This document shows positions 55,448 to 63,367 of a stretch of 64,000 nt of DNA, one piece after another. Every line of letters starts with the position of its first letter. Position 1 is the stretch's first letter. A model generated the notes under the pieces. The model was not told the DNA's origin and searched no databases. It was given only the letters and a program-made list of their open reading frames with translations. A program made the translations under genes and the position numbers. The DNA is from Saprospiraceae bacterium (lineage in GTDB: Bacteria; Bacteroidota; Bacteroidia; Chitinophagales; Saprospiraceae): NCBI GenBank assembly GCA_028285545.1, contig JANQPA010000120.1, positions 1 to 64,000 on the forward strand. Reading direction: 5' to 3'.

Positions 55448-57316
55448 ATGGAAAGTATATTTAGCTACCTGCTAGAGGTCAACCTTATATTAATTATCTT
55501 ATTTGCAGCTTTTTGGTGGATTGCTCGAAATGAAACCTTCCATCAGCTTAATCGCGCAATTTTGCTGGGTATTGTAATTTGTTCTTTTTCCTTGCCCCTA
55601 ATAAATTTCCCGGCCATTACTATAGAGAAGCCTTCTTGGTTGCCCTTCTTAAATGAAGTTTCAGTAATTAGCGCTAAAGAAACAGCTTCTGAAGGGGTAA
55701 TTGTAAATGGATTCTTTGCTGAAGAAGGAACCGTGACTGCAATTCCTGATGAGAAAGAAGCGGCAACTGGCCTCTTGAATTTCAACCCTTGGATAATATT
55801 GTTAATCTTTTATTTCTCCGTTACATCCATATTATTATTAAGGGTATTCAGACAATTATGGTCACTGTACAGACTATTAAATGCAGGGCGTCACTACTGG
55901 GATGAAGGGATTATACAAGTCCACCTTCAAGAAAAAATTTCACCATTTTCATTTTTCCATTGGGTCTTTTTTAATCCAGATCAAATAAAAGGAGAACAGC
56001 GGAAAATGATCCTTGAACATGAACGCGTTCATGCACACCAATTACACAACATTGATATTTTACTTGGAGAGCTTTACGTGGCATTTCTTTGGTTTAACCC
56101 ATTGGTTTGGAAGCTTAAGCAGATCATCAATCAAAACCTGGAATACATTGCTGATGAGGAAATGATCCGAAATGGCGTGGATAGGAAAAACTATCAATAC
56201 AGCCTTTTAAGTTTAAATGCTCCTCTCAGTAGAATTCCTGTAGCCAACCATTTTAATTATTCACTAATAAAAAACCGCATCCATATGATGAATATTAAGA
56301 AATCACCCGACCACCGACTATTAAAGTATATGTTGTTTTTTCCTCTTCTTATTAGCTTTTTGTTGCTTAGCAATTTAAGCTATGCTCAATCTAAAGAAAA
56401 GGCTAAGCCTAAAATAGAAGCAAAAGAAACCCGACCAGAAAAGTCCAAGGTAAAACCTAAGGCTGAAGCAAAGGAAACCCAGCCAGAAAAGGCTGCTGCT
56501 AGATCTAAAGCCGCAGCAGCTGAAGTAGAATCAAGCATTACTGCCAGACCAGTGATTACAACTACACAAAGTGTCGGAATAAATGACGCTGTCGATTCAG
56601 GAAGAGTCGTGGTTGTTGGAACTGCTGTCAATGCTCAGGGTATTGGAACTGCTAAGGTAACAGGAGTTACTATTTCTGCTGAACAGCTTGTTGCTGAAGA
56701 AAATGGAGTGACGGTAGGTGTGATAAAAGGACGAAAAGCTGAAGGCGATGCAGTAGAGGTTACCGCTGTTGAAAATGTAACCGTGGCCGGTGTAATGAGC
56801 AAAACAAAACCAGTTGGAACCATTTCTAAAGTTGAAAATGTAGAAGAGGTTGCTATTGCCAATGCCGAATTTGTAGAGCGAATCGGTGCAAATTCTCCTG
56901 ATTTTAAAATTCCTGTTAAAGAAGGAGAGAATGTTTTTCTGGCTATTCGATATGATATGTCACAAAAGACATTGAATGAAATCAAGCCCATTTTAAAAGA
57001 GCACGGTATAGATGCTACCTTTAATGATGTTGAATTTGATGGGAATGGAAACCTGACAAGAATACATGTAAAAGTGAAGGTTGGAGATCAATATCATGGC
57101 TCAATGCTTGGCTATAATGATGGAAGACCGCTTGAAAAACCAATCATTTTATATGTCATGAAGGATGGCACAGAAAAATTCGGTATCTCCAAAGGAATGC
57201 CACAGGAAATCCCCAGTAAAGTTCGTCGTAATTTAGATCGCCTTACAGGATTACTAATCATACAAGGAAGCGAAAATTATATCAAAGGAAGATTGGAATT
57301 ACGCAATGCCCATTAA
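55448..57316 (+). CDS. M56 (BlaR1-like) membrane metallopeptidase with novel sensor region
   Basis: Protein of 622 residues. TM helices lie at about 5-22, 33-52, 108-130 and 295-314; the zinc motif is His191-Glu-Arg-Val-His195 with the distal Glu in EYIADEEMI. In place of the BlaR1 penicillin-binding domain, the C-terminal part has a duplicated Lys/Glu-rich linker (EAKETRPEKSKVKPK, EAKETQPEK; about 318-348), a beta-rich Val/Ala/Gly stretch (about 370-490) and an alpha/beta end (LNEIKPILKEHGIDATF). It should sense an envelope signal and cleave the BlaI-type repressor. The linker and Val/Ala stretch are low-complexity. Confidence 0.88.
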   Translation: MESIFSYLLEVNLILIILFAAFWWIARNETFHQLNRAILLGIVICSFSLPLINFPAITIEKPSWLPFLNEVSVISAKETASEGVIVNGFFAEEGTVTAIPDEKEAATGLLNFNPWIILLIFYFSVTSILLLRVFRQLWSLYRLLNAGRHYWDEGIIQVHLQEKISPFSFFHWVFFNPDQIKGEQRKMILEHERVHAHQLHNIDILLGELYVAFLWFNPLVWKLKQIINQNLEYIADEEMIRNGVDRKNYQYSLLSLNAPLSRIPVANHFNYSLIKNRIHMMNIKKSPDHRLLKYMLFFPLLISFLLLSNLSYAQSKEKAKPKIEAKETRPEKSKVKPKAEAKETQPEKAAARSKAAAAEVESSITARPVITTTQSVGINDAVDSGRVVVVGTAVNAQGIGTAKVTGVTISAEQLVAEENGVTVGVIKGRKAEGDAVEVTAVENVTVAGVMSKTKPVGTISKVENVEEVAIANAEFVERIGANSPDFKIPVKEGENVFLAIRYDMSQKTLNEIKPILKEHGIDATFNDVEFDGNGNLTRIHVKVKVGDQYHGSMLGYNDGRPLEKPIILYVMKDGTEKFGISKGMPQEIPSKVRRNLDRLTGLLIIQGSENYIKGRLELRNAH

Positions 57317-57332
57317 TGAGTACTGAGTACTA

Positions 57333-57378
57333 GGTATTGGGTAATGGGTATGAAAGGTTTGTCTCATTACCCAATACC
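57333..57378. repeat. gggtattggg-family hairpin after the M56 gene
   Basis: Perfect 14-bp arms ggtattgggtaatg (57333-57346) and cattacccaatacc (57365-57378) with an 18-nt loop. Flanking near-copies (gtactgagtactag, cccattactcaatact) extend the fold imperfectly to about 57317-57393. Confidence 0.65.
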
Positions 57379-57455
57379 CATTACTCAATACTATGAAATT
57401 TAGGTATTCAAAACTAGTGCCGAGGATTAAATAATTAAAACCTATTTACTATTTT

Positions 57456-57495
57456 AAAGCGGATTAGCTGTCAAAAAGCTAATTCGCTTTTTTTG
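57456..57495 (+). terminator. intrinsic terminator of the blaI-M56 operon
   Basis: Stem aaagcggattagct (57456-57469) with agctaattcgcttt (57477-57490), one G-T pair, loop of 7 nt, and an eight-T run at 57488-57495. Confidence 0.85.
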
Positions 57496-57504
57496 TATGA
57501 GAAG

Positions 57505-57538
57505 TTGTCTAAAACTTTCAGCAAAAAGTTTTAGACAA
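57505..57538 (+). promoter_or_regulatory. perfect 14-bp hairpin in the M24 gene leader
   Basis: Arms ttgtctaaaacttt (57505-57518) and aaagttttagacaa (57525-57538), loop of 6 nt, lie 18 bp before the preferred ATG. There is no T-run after it. An ATG at 57497 would read through this hairpin. Confidence 0.55.
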
Positions 57539-57556
57539 ATCAAAAACCTTGCGACT

Positions 57557-58897
57557 ATGAAATACACTATATGCTTATTTTTTGCTACCCTTTTTTTTAT
57601 TCCTCTTCATGCCCAAAAAGAACTGCCTCAGATTATGTCAGAGAGGGAGCAATCTCGCGTTGTGGATGAGTTATTAGAAGACCGATTGGATAATTTATTG
57701 CCGGTATTGATGAGACGGGCAGGTATTGATATGTGGGTGATTATCTCAAGAGAGTATAATGAGGATCCGATTATGAAGACCATGTTGCCAAGTACCTGGC
57801 TTTCGGCCAGAAGACGAACCATTATGGTCTTTTTTGATCCAGGAGAAGGCAAACCAATTGATAAAATTGCCATTGCCCGTTATGATGTGGGGCGTTTATT
57901 AAAAGGAGCCTGGAATCTCGATGTTTATCCGGATCAGTGGGAAGCATTGATGAATACTATCAAAGAAAAGAATCCTAAAAAAATTGGGCTGAATTATTCT
58001 GAAACCTTCGCTCTTGCCGATGGCCTGGTTCATTCAGAGTATGAAGCATTTATGAAAAAGCTGCCCAAAGACTATCATGACCGGGTTGTTTCCTCAGAAA
58101 ACCTGGCCATCTCCTGGCTGGAAACTCGCTCTCAAAGAGAATTGGAAATTTATCCCATGATATGCAGAATGGGGCATATGATTTTACAGGAAGGTCTATC
58201 TGAAAAGGTCATTCACCCAGGAGTTACCACCACTGACGATGTGGTGTGGTGGCTGCGTAACCGAGTATCTCAATTGGGATTAAAGACTTGGTTTCATCCT
58301 TCGGTATCAGTGCAAAGAGCTGATGCCGGTAATAATGAATTTTTGCGCTCTTTTTCCAAGCGTCCGGAAAAAAATATTATACGACATGGTGATCTGCTAC
58401 ATGTGGATTTTGGAATTACCTACCTGCGATTGAATACGGACCAACAACAGCATTTTTATGTGCTAAAACCAGGAGAGACAGAAGTACCAAAAGGATTGCA
58501 GGAGGCTTTTGATCGAGGCAATCGCCTACAGGATATTCTGGTCGATCGTTTTGAAGAAGGAAAAACAGGGAATGAAATTTTGAAGGAAGCATTGGCACAA
58601 GCTAAAGAAGAAGGGATCGTTGCTTCTATTTATACTCATCCCATTGGAGCTAACGGTCATGGTGCTGGTCCGGCAATCGGTATGTGGGACATGCAAGGTG
58701 GAGTCCCTGGAAAAGGTGAATATCCTTTGTATGCCAATACGGCCTATTCGATAGAACTTTTTGCCGCTTCCGAAGTTCCTGAGTGGAATGGTAAAATTGT
58801 GAGAATCATGCTGGAAGAAGATGGCTTGTATGATGGAGAAAAATTCTGGTTCCTAGATGGACGTATGGAAGATATTTTGACGGTGCCCAGGAAATAA
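57557..58897 (+). CDS. secreted M24 metallopeptidase (Xaa-Pro aminopeptidase-like)
   Basis: Pita-bread-fold metallopeptidase of 446 residues from the ATG at 57557, which opens the signal peptide MKYTICLFFATLFFIPLHAQ. An in-frame ATG at 57497 is 20 codons earlier but runs through a hairpin. The C-terminal catalytic domain contains the expected ligand segments LLHVDFGITYLRL (Asp), HPIGANGHGAGPAIGMWD (His) and SIELFAASEVP (Glu). It should remove an N-terminal residue before proline in the periplasm, or be a creatinase-like relative. Confidence 0.85.
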   Translation: MKYTICLFFATLFFIPLHAQKELPQIMSEREQSRVVDELLEDRLDNLLPVLMRRAGIDMWVIISREYNEDPIMKTMLPSTWLSARRRTIMVFFDPGEGKPIDKIAIARYDVGRLLKGAWNLDVYPDQWEALMNTIKEKNPKKIGLNYSETFALADGLVHSEYEAFMKKLPKDYHDRVVSSENLAISWLETRSQRELEIYPMICRMGHMILQEGLSEKVIHPGVTTTDDVVWWLRNRVSQLGLKTWFHPSVSVQRADAGNNEFLRSFSKRPEKNIIRHGDLLHVDFGITYLRLNTDQQQHFYVLKPGETEVPKGLQEAFDRGNRLQDILVDRFEEGKTGNEILKEALAQAKEEGIVASIYTHPIGANGHGAGPAIGMWDMQGGVPGKGEYPLYANTAYSIELFAASEVPEWNGKIVRIMLEEDGLYDGEKFWFLDGRMEDILTVPRK

Positions 58898-58904
58898 AAA
58901 AAGC

Positions 58905-58929
58905 GGAAAAGGCGCTAAGCGCCTTTTCC
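58905..58929. terminator. bidirectional terminator between M24 and YCF48-like genes
   Basis: An 11-bp stem ggaaaaggcgc/gcgccttttcc with loop taa, flanked by an A-run on the left and T-run on the right, so it works on both strands. Confidence 0.9.
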
Positions 58930-58936
58930 TCTTTTT

Positions 58937-60028
58937 TTATTTTAAATTTAATTTTGCCACCTTTCCACCCCCTGCTAACCAAATCACATCCTTACTACTT
59001 CCAATATCAATGGTATAATAACTGTCATCACTAATATTTTCCCAATTTTCTCCGCCATTCAGAGAGTAGGAAATGCCGGGAATACCGCAAGCAATGAGTC
59101 CTTTTCCACCCGTACCTGGGATATACCTTACTTGAGATCGATATCCTGGTTCCTCACCGTCAGCAATCAATTGCCAGGTTTGACCACCATCTTTGGTAAT
59201 GGCCTTATTATTGGTATTACTAGGCATATCATTCCAATCACCACCAAAAATGATGCCCTCTTGTTCGTTTAAAAAGGCAGCGGTATAAATCCCGGTCATT
59301 TGACCTCCTTCTTTAATTGGGGTGTCAAAAACCTGCCAGGTCTGTCCCCGGTCGGCACTTTTATAAACCCTGGCTCTAGCTCCTCCGGATACCATCCAAG
59401 CCATATTGCCAGCCAGAGCAATATTGGAATTACTAGCTGCAAAGGCCGCTTCTCCTTCAGTTGCATCAGGAATGCCTTCGCAGGGGACCTTAGTCCAGCT
59501 TTTGCCTCCATCTTCTGTTCTGATTACCGATAAACAGCCATCTGTTGGATCACCCATGGCAATACCATATTGGTTGTCCCAAAATTTCATAGCGTCATAA
59601 AAGGCTGAGGGATGTGCTTCCCAATATACAACATCCCAGCTTTCACCTTTATTGGTTGATCGATAAAGTAGGGCAGGAGAGCCAATGCATAATAGATGAA
59701 CAGCTGAATCTGTTACTGCAATAGACCTGAAATGAGGGACAAATGTATCCATTTTTATGCTGTCAATGGTCCAGGTTTGGCCTCCATTTTCTGTATATCC
59801 AAACATGCCGCCAGAGCCTGCAAACCATACCGTTTGATCATCAACTACAGTCATTGCTCTGATACTACTGCCTACCGCAAAAGTGTCTATAGAGCTTATG
59901 GTTAAAGAATCTAAAGCTGTTTTCGAGGTATTTTCATCTTGGCTTGATTCCGGAGAACAGTTGCAAAGAAAAATTAGAGAAATGGTTAATGAGAAGAATA
60001 AGATTCGACTTAGGTTATGCATATTCAA
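58937..60028 (-). CDS. YCF48-like Asp-box propeller lipoprotein
   Basis: Protein of 363 residues with lipobox LCNC at about residue 24. Six Asp-box motifs are visible: TENGGQTWTI, STNKGESWDV, TEDGGKSWTK, SADRGQTWQV, TKDGGQTWQL and SLNGGENWEN. This resembles the photosystem II assembly factor YCF48 fold, but in a non-photosynthetic Bacteroidota it probably binds proteins or glycans at the envelope. Either Met1 or Met3 can start it. It is unlike the cytoplasmic Asp-box protein at 14563 in cell location. Confidence 0.8.
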   Translation of the reverse strand: MNMHNLSRILFFSLTISLIFLCNCSPESSQDENTSKTALDSLTISSIDTFAVGSSIRAMTVVDDQTVWFAGSGGMFGYTENGGQTWTIDSIKMDTFVPHFRSIAVTDSAVHLLCIGSPALLYRSTNKGESWDVVYWEAHPSAFYDAMKFWDNQYGIAMGDPTDGCLSVIRTEDGGKSWTKVPCEGIPDATEGEAAFAASNSNIALAGNMAWMVSGGARARVYKSADRGQTWQVFDTPIKEGGQMTGIYTAAFLNEQEGIIFGGDWNDMPSNTNNKAITKDGGQTWQLIADGEEPGYRSQVRYIPGTGGKGLIACGIPGISYSLNGGENWENISDDSYYTIDIGSSKDVIWLAGGGKVAKLNLK

Positions 60029-60291
60029 TGTATTTTTATGTCACTATCTACATTATTTTACATGCCACACATGCGTGCATTTATGGGTTATAATAATTAG
60101 AAAAAGTATAATTTAACACTGGCTAAAACAGTGAAAGTCAGTAACAGTCAGTGTACGAAGTCTGTGTCAAAAAAATGATAAAAATTATCAGTAATCAAAT
60201 TACTTCTAAATTAGTGGACTTATTTTTCATGAATCAGAGAACTCTAATTTCATTTTCTTTCAGCAAAATAAAACAACAAATTGATTAGCGG

Positions 60292-60999
60292 ATGAATATT
60301 CCCGAAAAGTTTGAGGTCATTTTTGAAGATGAGCATATGATTGCGATTCATAAGCCTCCGGGAATATTGGTTCATCCTACCAGAATTAGTGAGGATACTT
60401 TTAGTGTTTTACCTATCCTGCGAGATCAAATTAGACAGAGAGTGTATCCAATTCATCGGCTGGATCGTGGTACTTCAGGCCTGCTTATTTTTGGAAAAAA
60501 CAAGGAAGCCGCTTCTTTTCTGAATGCCCAATTTCGGATGCAAGAGGTGGAAAAAGAATACATTGCGGTTATTAGAGGACATGTGAAAGAAGAGGATCGG
60601 ATTGATTATCCACTGGCCAAGGATAAATTCAAAGAAAAGCAAGAAGCTATTACTGATTTTTACAGACTAAGTCAGACGGAATTGGATTTTGCCATTAGCA
60701 GGTACCCAAGCTCACGATATTCTTTAGTAAGAGTACTACCTAAAACAGGCAAGTTCCATCAAATTCGCAGGCATTTTGCTCACATTCGACACCCGGTGCT
60801 TGGGGATAAAAAGCATGGTGATTGTAAACACAACAAATATTTCCGAGAAAATTTAGGTATTGATCGCATGCTATTACATGCTTCAAAGATGAAAATTTTG
60901 CCTTATGGTTCTGAGAGAAAGTTAGAATTAGAAGTTCAACCTGATCTATCTTTTAAAGAAGCGATTCAAATTCTAAATTTGGAGTTAAATAAAAACTAA
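60292..60999 (+). CDS. truC: RluA-family pseudouridine synthase, TruC-like
   Basis: RNA pseudouridine synthase of 235 residues without an S4 domain, the size of TruC (tRNA U65). The catalytic Asp58 lies in the family motif PIHRLDRGTSGLLIFGKN; other blocks are EKEYIAVIRGHV, KTGKFHQIRRHFAHIRHPV and GDKKHGDCKHNKYF. The last codons and stop are covered by the terminator with the convergent gene. The upstream 263 bp hold only AT-rich sequence and short cagtgaaag/cagtcagtg words. Confidence 0.88.
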   Translation: MNIPEKFEVIFEDEHMIAIHKPPGILVHPTRISEDTFSVLPILRDQIRQRVYPIHRLDRGTSGLLIFGKNKEAASFLNAQFRMQEVEKEYIAVIRGHVKEEDRIDYPLAKDKFKEKQEAITDFYRLSQTELDFAISRYPSSRYSLVRVLPKTGKFHQIRRHFAHIRHPVLGDKKHGDCKHNKYFRENLGIDRMLLHASKMKILPYGSERKLELEVQPDLSFKEAIQILNLELNKN

Positions 61000-61028
61000 G
61001 TGGTGCCCGACGGCACCACTTAGTTTTT
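60991..61028. terminator. bidirectional terminator overlapping the truC stop
   Basis: A perfect 17-bp stem aaaaactaagtggtgcc (60991-61007) with ggcaccacttagttttt (61012-61028), loop of 4 nt. The left arm carries the last truC codons and its TAA. Confidence 0.92.
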
Positions 61029-61041
61029 ATATTAAAAAATT

Positions 61042-61446
61042 CTATCCTGCGTCTGGATCTGGATTAACGGCTACTCTAAGGCTATTTGCTACTCCTTTTT
61101 TGACCTTCACGGAGCGGTATTCATTTACAAATTGGTTACTAAATTCTAAGAAATAGGTTTTCCCTTCCAGTTTGTAAAAATTTACTGCTCCTCTGCTTAA
61201 GGTATGTTTAGTGGCAACGGTGTTAATTCGATTTTTTCGATCCTCTTCTGATGAGTACAATGATACTTTGACGTTTTGGACGACCTCTGGACCGCCGCAT
61301 TGTTCAACACCATGGGAGTTAAGAATAACTTGAACGGTAAGCATTGCTAAATCCGAATCTTCGTCCATTGGACTGAAATCGCTTTTTGTGCAGCCAAATG
61401 CCAAAACAAAGCTAAAAAGCAAAAAGGTGTAGGTGATTTTTTTCAT
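61042..61446 (-). CDS. small lipoprotein of unknown function
   Basis: Protein of 134 residues with lipobox AFGC at residue 19. The mature part has one more Cys (EQCGGPEVVQNV) and a beta-rich core: QNVKVSLYSSEEDRKNRI, GAVNFYKLEGKTYFLEFS. The order beta-helix-turn and a GKTY-type loop suggest a transthyretin-like or carboxypeptidase regulatory-like fold (TonB or SusD neighbours often have one), but I cannot name it. Confidence 0.65.
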   Translation of the reverse strand: MKKITYTFLLFSFVLAFGCTKSDFSPMDEDSDLAMLTVQVILNSHGVEQCGGPEVVQNVKVSLYSSEEDRKNRINTVATKHTLSRGAVNFYKLEGKTYFLEFSNQFVNEYRSVKVKKGVANSLRVAVNPDPDAG

Positions 61447-61691
61447 ACTAATTATCTTTTAGTGATTTTAGATAGACTAAATTACCAAAAATTATTTGGC
61501 TATTTCTCAAATTAACTTGGGGTTTGTGTCATTTTCTGAAAATAAGACAATATATAGTAGTAGTATTCAGGAATTTTGCCAAAAAAACCAAATTATTAAT
61601 CTGTTTACACCTTAATTATGAAAAATTAGAAAATGGGCGTGTAACCGAGCCATAGCTTAGTCTCGTCGTATTGACAAAGATTCCATAGAAT

Positions 61692-62606
61692 ATGAATACA
61701 TACAGTTCTGTTAAATTGCAAAGGAGTTGGAAGAGTAAGCCTGGTTTTTTAGAAAGTCATAAAGACAAATGGGCTTTCATTTTTTTTATCCCCCTTTTTA
61801 GTTCTGTGTTTCTGATTTTATTTCAGCCATTTGGAGTTAATAATTATGATCCGAGCCATCAAATACGACCAGAGCTCTTGTATGGCGTAGGAACGATGGC
61901 TTTATTTCAATTTATTACCTTGACAGCAAATGAATGGCTGATTGCTCCTCTTTTATTTAAGGAAAAAAATTGGCTGCAACTGATTTTATGGATTATTTGG
62001 TCTTGCTTTTTAGTGGGTTCAGTCACCTTTATCATTTATAATTGGATGGGTAATTTTCATGATTGGACTTGGAGCTCCTATTTTGGTTTTTTACGGGATT
62101 GTACCAATACGGCCTTAATTCCTGTTTTTTTACTTTTCCTATATTTTCATAATAAAAAAACACAAAATCACCTGCTTCGATTAAAAGATCAAATGTGGGC
62201 ATCTATGGGTAAGAATGAAATGGCCTACATCACATCTGAAAACGGAAAAGAACAATTGGCTATTAAAGTGGAGCAACTTTTATACCTGGAAAGTCAGGAT
62301 AATTATGTAGCAGTGTTTTATCTCGATTCCGAAAATAAATTACAAAAAAAACTAATTCGGACCTCTTTGAAAAAATTAGAACTGCTTTTTGAAAAAGCCC
62401 CAATCGTGCGTTGTCATCGATCCTATATGGTTAATATGCTAAAGGCTTCTTATGCAGTAGGGAATGCTCATCAACTGCAATTAATGCTTCAAAACATTTC
62501 AAGATCCTTACCTGTATCCAGAAAATATGTCGATCAGATTAAGACTATTTTGCAACAAAGAGCTCGAGATGGTCATTCATCCCTCATTTCCGAAGTTCAG
62601 CCCTAA
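61692..62606 (+). CDS. membrane-bound LytTR transcriptional regulator
   Basis: Protein of 304 residues. Four hydrophobic helices at about 27-48, 62-83, 92-116 and 137-155 precede a C-terminal LytTR domain (about 178-285): KVEQLLYLESQDNYVAVFYL and VRCHRSYMVNMLKASY. Like the one at 45828 it lacks a receiver domain, so it is probably a one-component membrane regulator. The gene that follows after 70 bp encodes a membrane protein, a possible partner or target. Confidence 0.85.
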   Translation: MNTYSSVKLQRSWKSKPGFLESHKDKWAFIFFIPLFSSVFLILFQPFGVNNYDPSHQIRPELLYGVGTMALFQFITLTANEWLIAPLLFKEKNWLQLILWIIWSCFLVGSVTFIIYNWMGNFHDWTWSSYFGFLRDCTNTALIPVFLLFLYFHNKKTQNHLLRLKDQMWASMGKNEMAYITSENGKEQLAIKVEQLLYLESQDNYVAVFYLDSENKLQKKLIRTSLKKLELLFEKAPIVRCHRSYMVNMLKASYAVGNAHQLQLMLQNISRSLPVSRKYVDQIKTILQQRARDGHSSLISEVQP

Positions 62607-62643
62607 GTGCTTAAAATACTGGATAAAGAGACTTTGCTCCTCA

Positions 62644-62651
62644 TAGTTTTG
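62644..62651 (+). promoter_or_regulatory. TAnnTTTG element before the membrane protein gene
   Basis: TAGTTTTG matches the Bacteroidota -7 consensus 25 bp before the start of the gene at 62677. A proper -33 element is not clear. Confidence 0.35.
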
Positions 62652-62676
62652 TGACCAAACAAAATTCACGAAACTT

Positions 62677-63318
62677 ATGAAATCACAAGTCGCAATTAGA
62701 GAAAGTCAAATTCCATTTAACGTATTATTGGGTCTGATAGGAATAACCTTTGTATTAGTCTGGTTACCTCTTTGGCGCTGCATAATGGATGGCAGTTCCT
62801 ATCAATGGGGAATGTCTTATTTTGGGCATTTTTTTGTAAGCAAGGGTATTAGTGCCGATCTATGGGTGCTCATTATCCAGGTTCCCTTCTTTGCCTTATT
62901 AATATATTCATTTTACTGGCTTAAAAACAGAACACTGTTCTATATTTTGCTGCTTGCCTGGTTTGTCCTGGTTTTTGGCAATTATATTTATATCGTCATT
63001 TCAGAAGGAGGGGTACAATTTCAAGGTGATACATTAGGAATCAATGTTTCTATTACAGGATTAGTAATTGGATTAAGTGTAGTTTGTCTTTTAGCGATTG
63101 CCTGGGTCATTTGGAAGGATACACGCTTGGAAGACAAGGCCATTGCCTGGGGGCGCAAAAATAAACTTTGGGCCAGCATTTTACTAGCCTTCCTCCCTTT
63201 GCAACTGATCTTATTTGCCACAGGTGAACCACATGGGACTACCGACGAAATTGGAGTAATGATAACCATATTGCAGGCAATATTGCTACCCTTTGTGTTT
63301 ATTCCTAGAAGAGCTTAA
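62677..63318 (+). CDS. multi-pass membrane protein of unknown function
   Basis: Protein of 213 residues with about six transmembrane helices (about 14-34, 61-82, 88-109, 126-146, 165-183, 188-208). It has no recognisable motif apart from charged loops such as KDTRLEDKAIAWGRKNKLW. I do not recognise the family. It starts 70 bp after a membrane LytTR gene, which often regulates an adjacent membrane protein. Confidence 0.7.
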   Translation: MKSQVAIRESQIPFNVLLGLIGITFVLVWLPLWRCIMDGSSYQWGMSYFGHFFVSKGISADLWVLIIQVPFFALLIYSFYWLKNRTLFYILLLAWFVLVFGNYIYIVISEGGVQFQGDTLGINVSITGLVIGLSVVCLLAIAWVIWKDTRLEDKAIAWGRKNKLWASILLAFLPLQLILFATGEPHGTTDEIGVMITILQAILLPFVFIPRRA

Positions 63319-63319
63319 A

Positions 63320-63367
63320 AAAGTTAAGAGCTAAGGCCGGCGGATGCCGACCCTAGCTCTTAACTTT
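63320..63367. terminator. bidirectional terminator overlapping the kinase-like gene stop
   Basis: Stem 63320-63336 with 63351-63367 (one A-C mismatch) plus an inner cggc-ggat-gccg stem; A-rich on the left and T-rich on the right, as expected for both directions. The right arm covers the stop of the minus-strand gene. Confidence 0.88.

Noticed and set aside
56386-56991. Long open frames on the minus strand within the M56 C-terminal region
   Set aside because: They result from the repetitive Ala/Val/Lys/Glu codon usage of the real gene.
57497-57556. Upstream start of the M24 peptidase
   Set aside because: The extra 20 residues are encoded by a hairpin and would hide the signal peptide that begins at 57557.
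60029-60291. Possible small RNA or repeat (acagtgaaagtcagtaacag words)
   Set aside because: The words are short and imperfect, and no promoter or terminator pair is visible.
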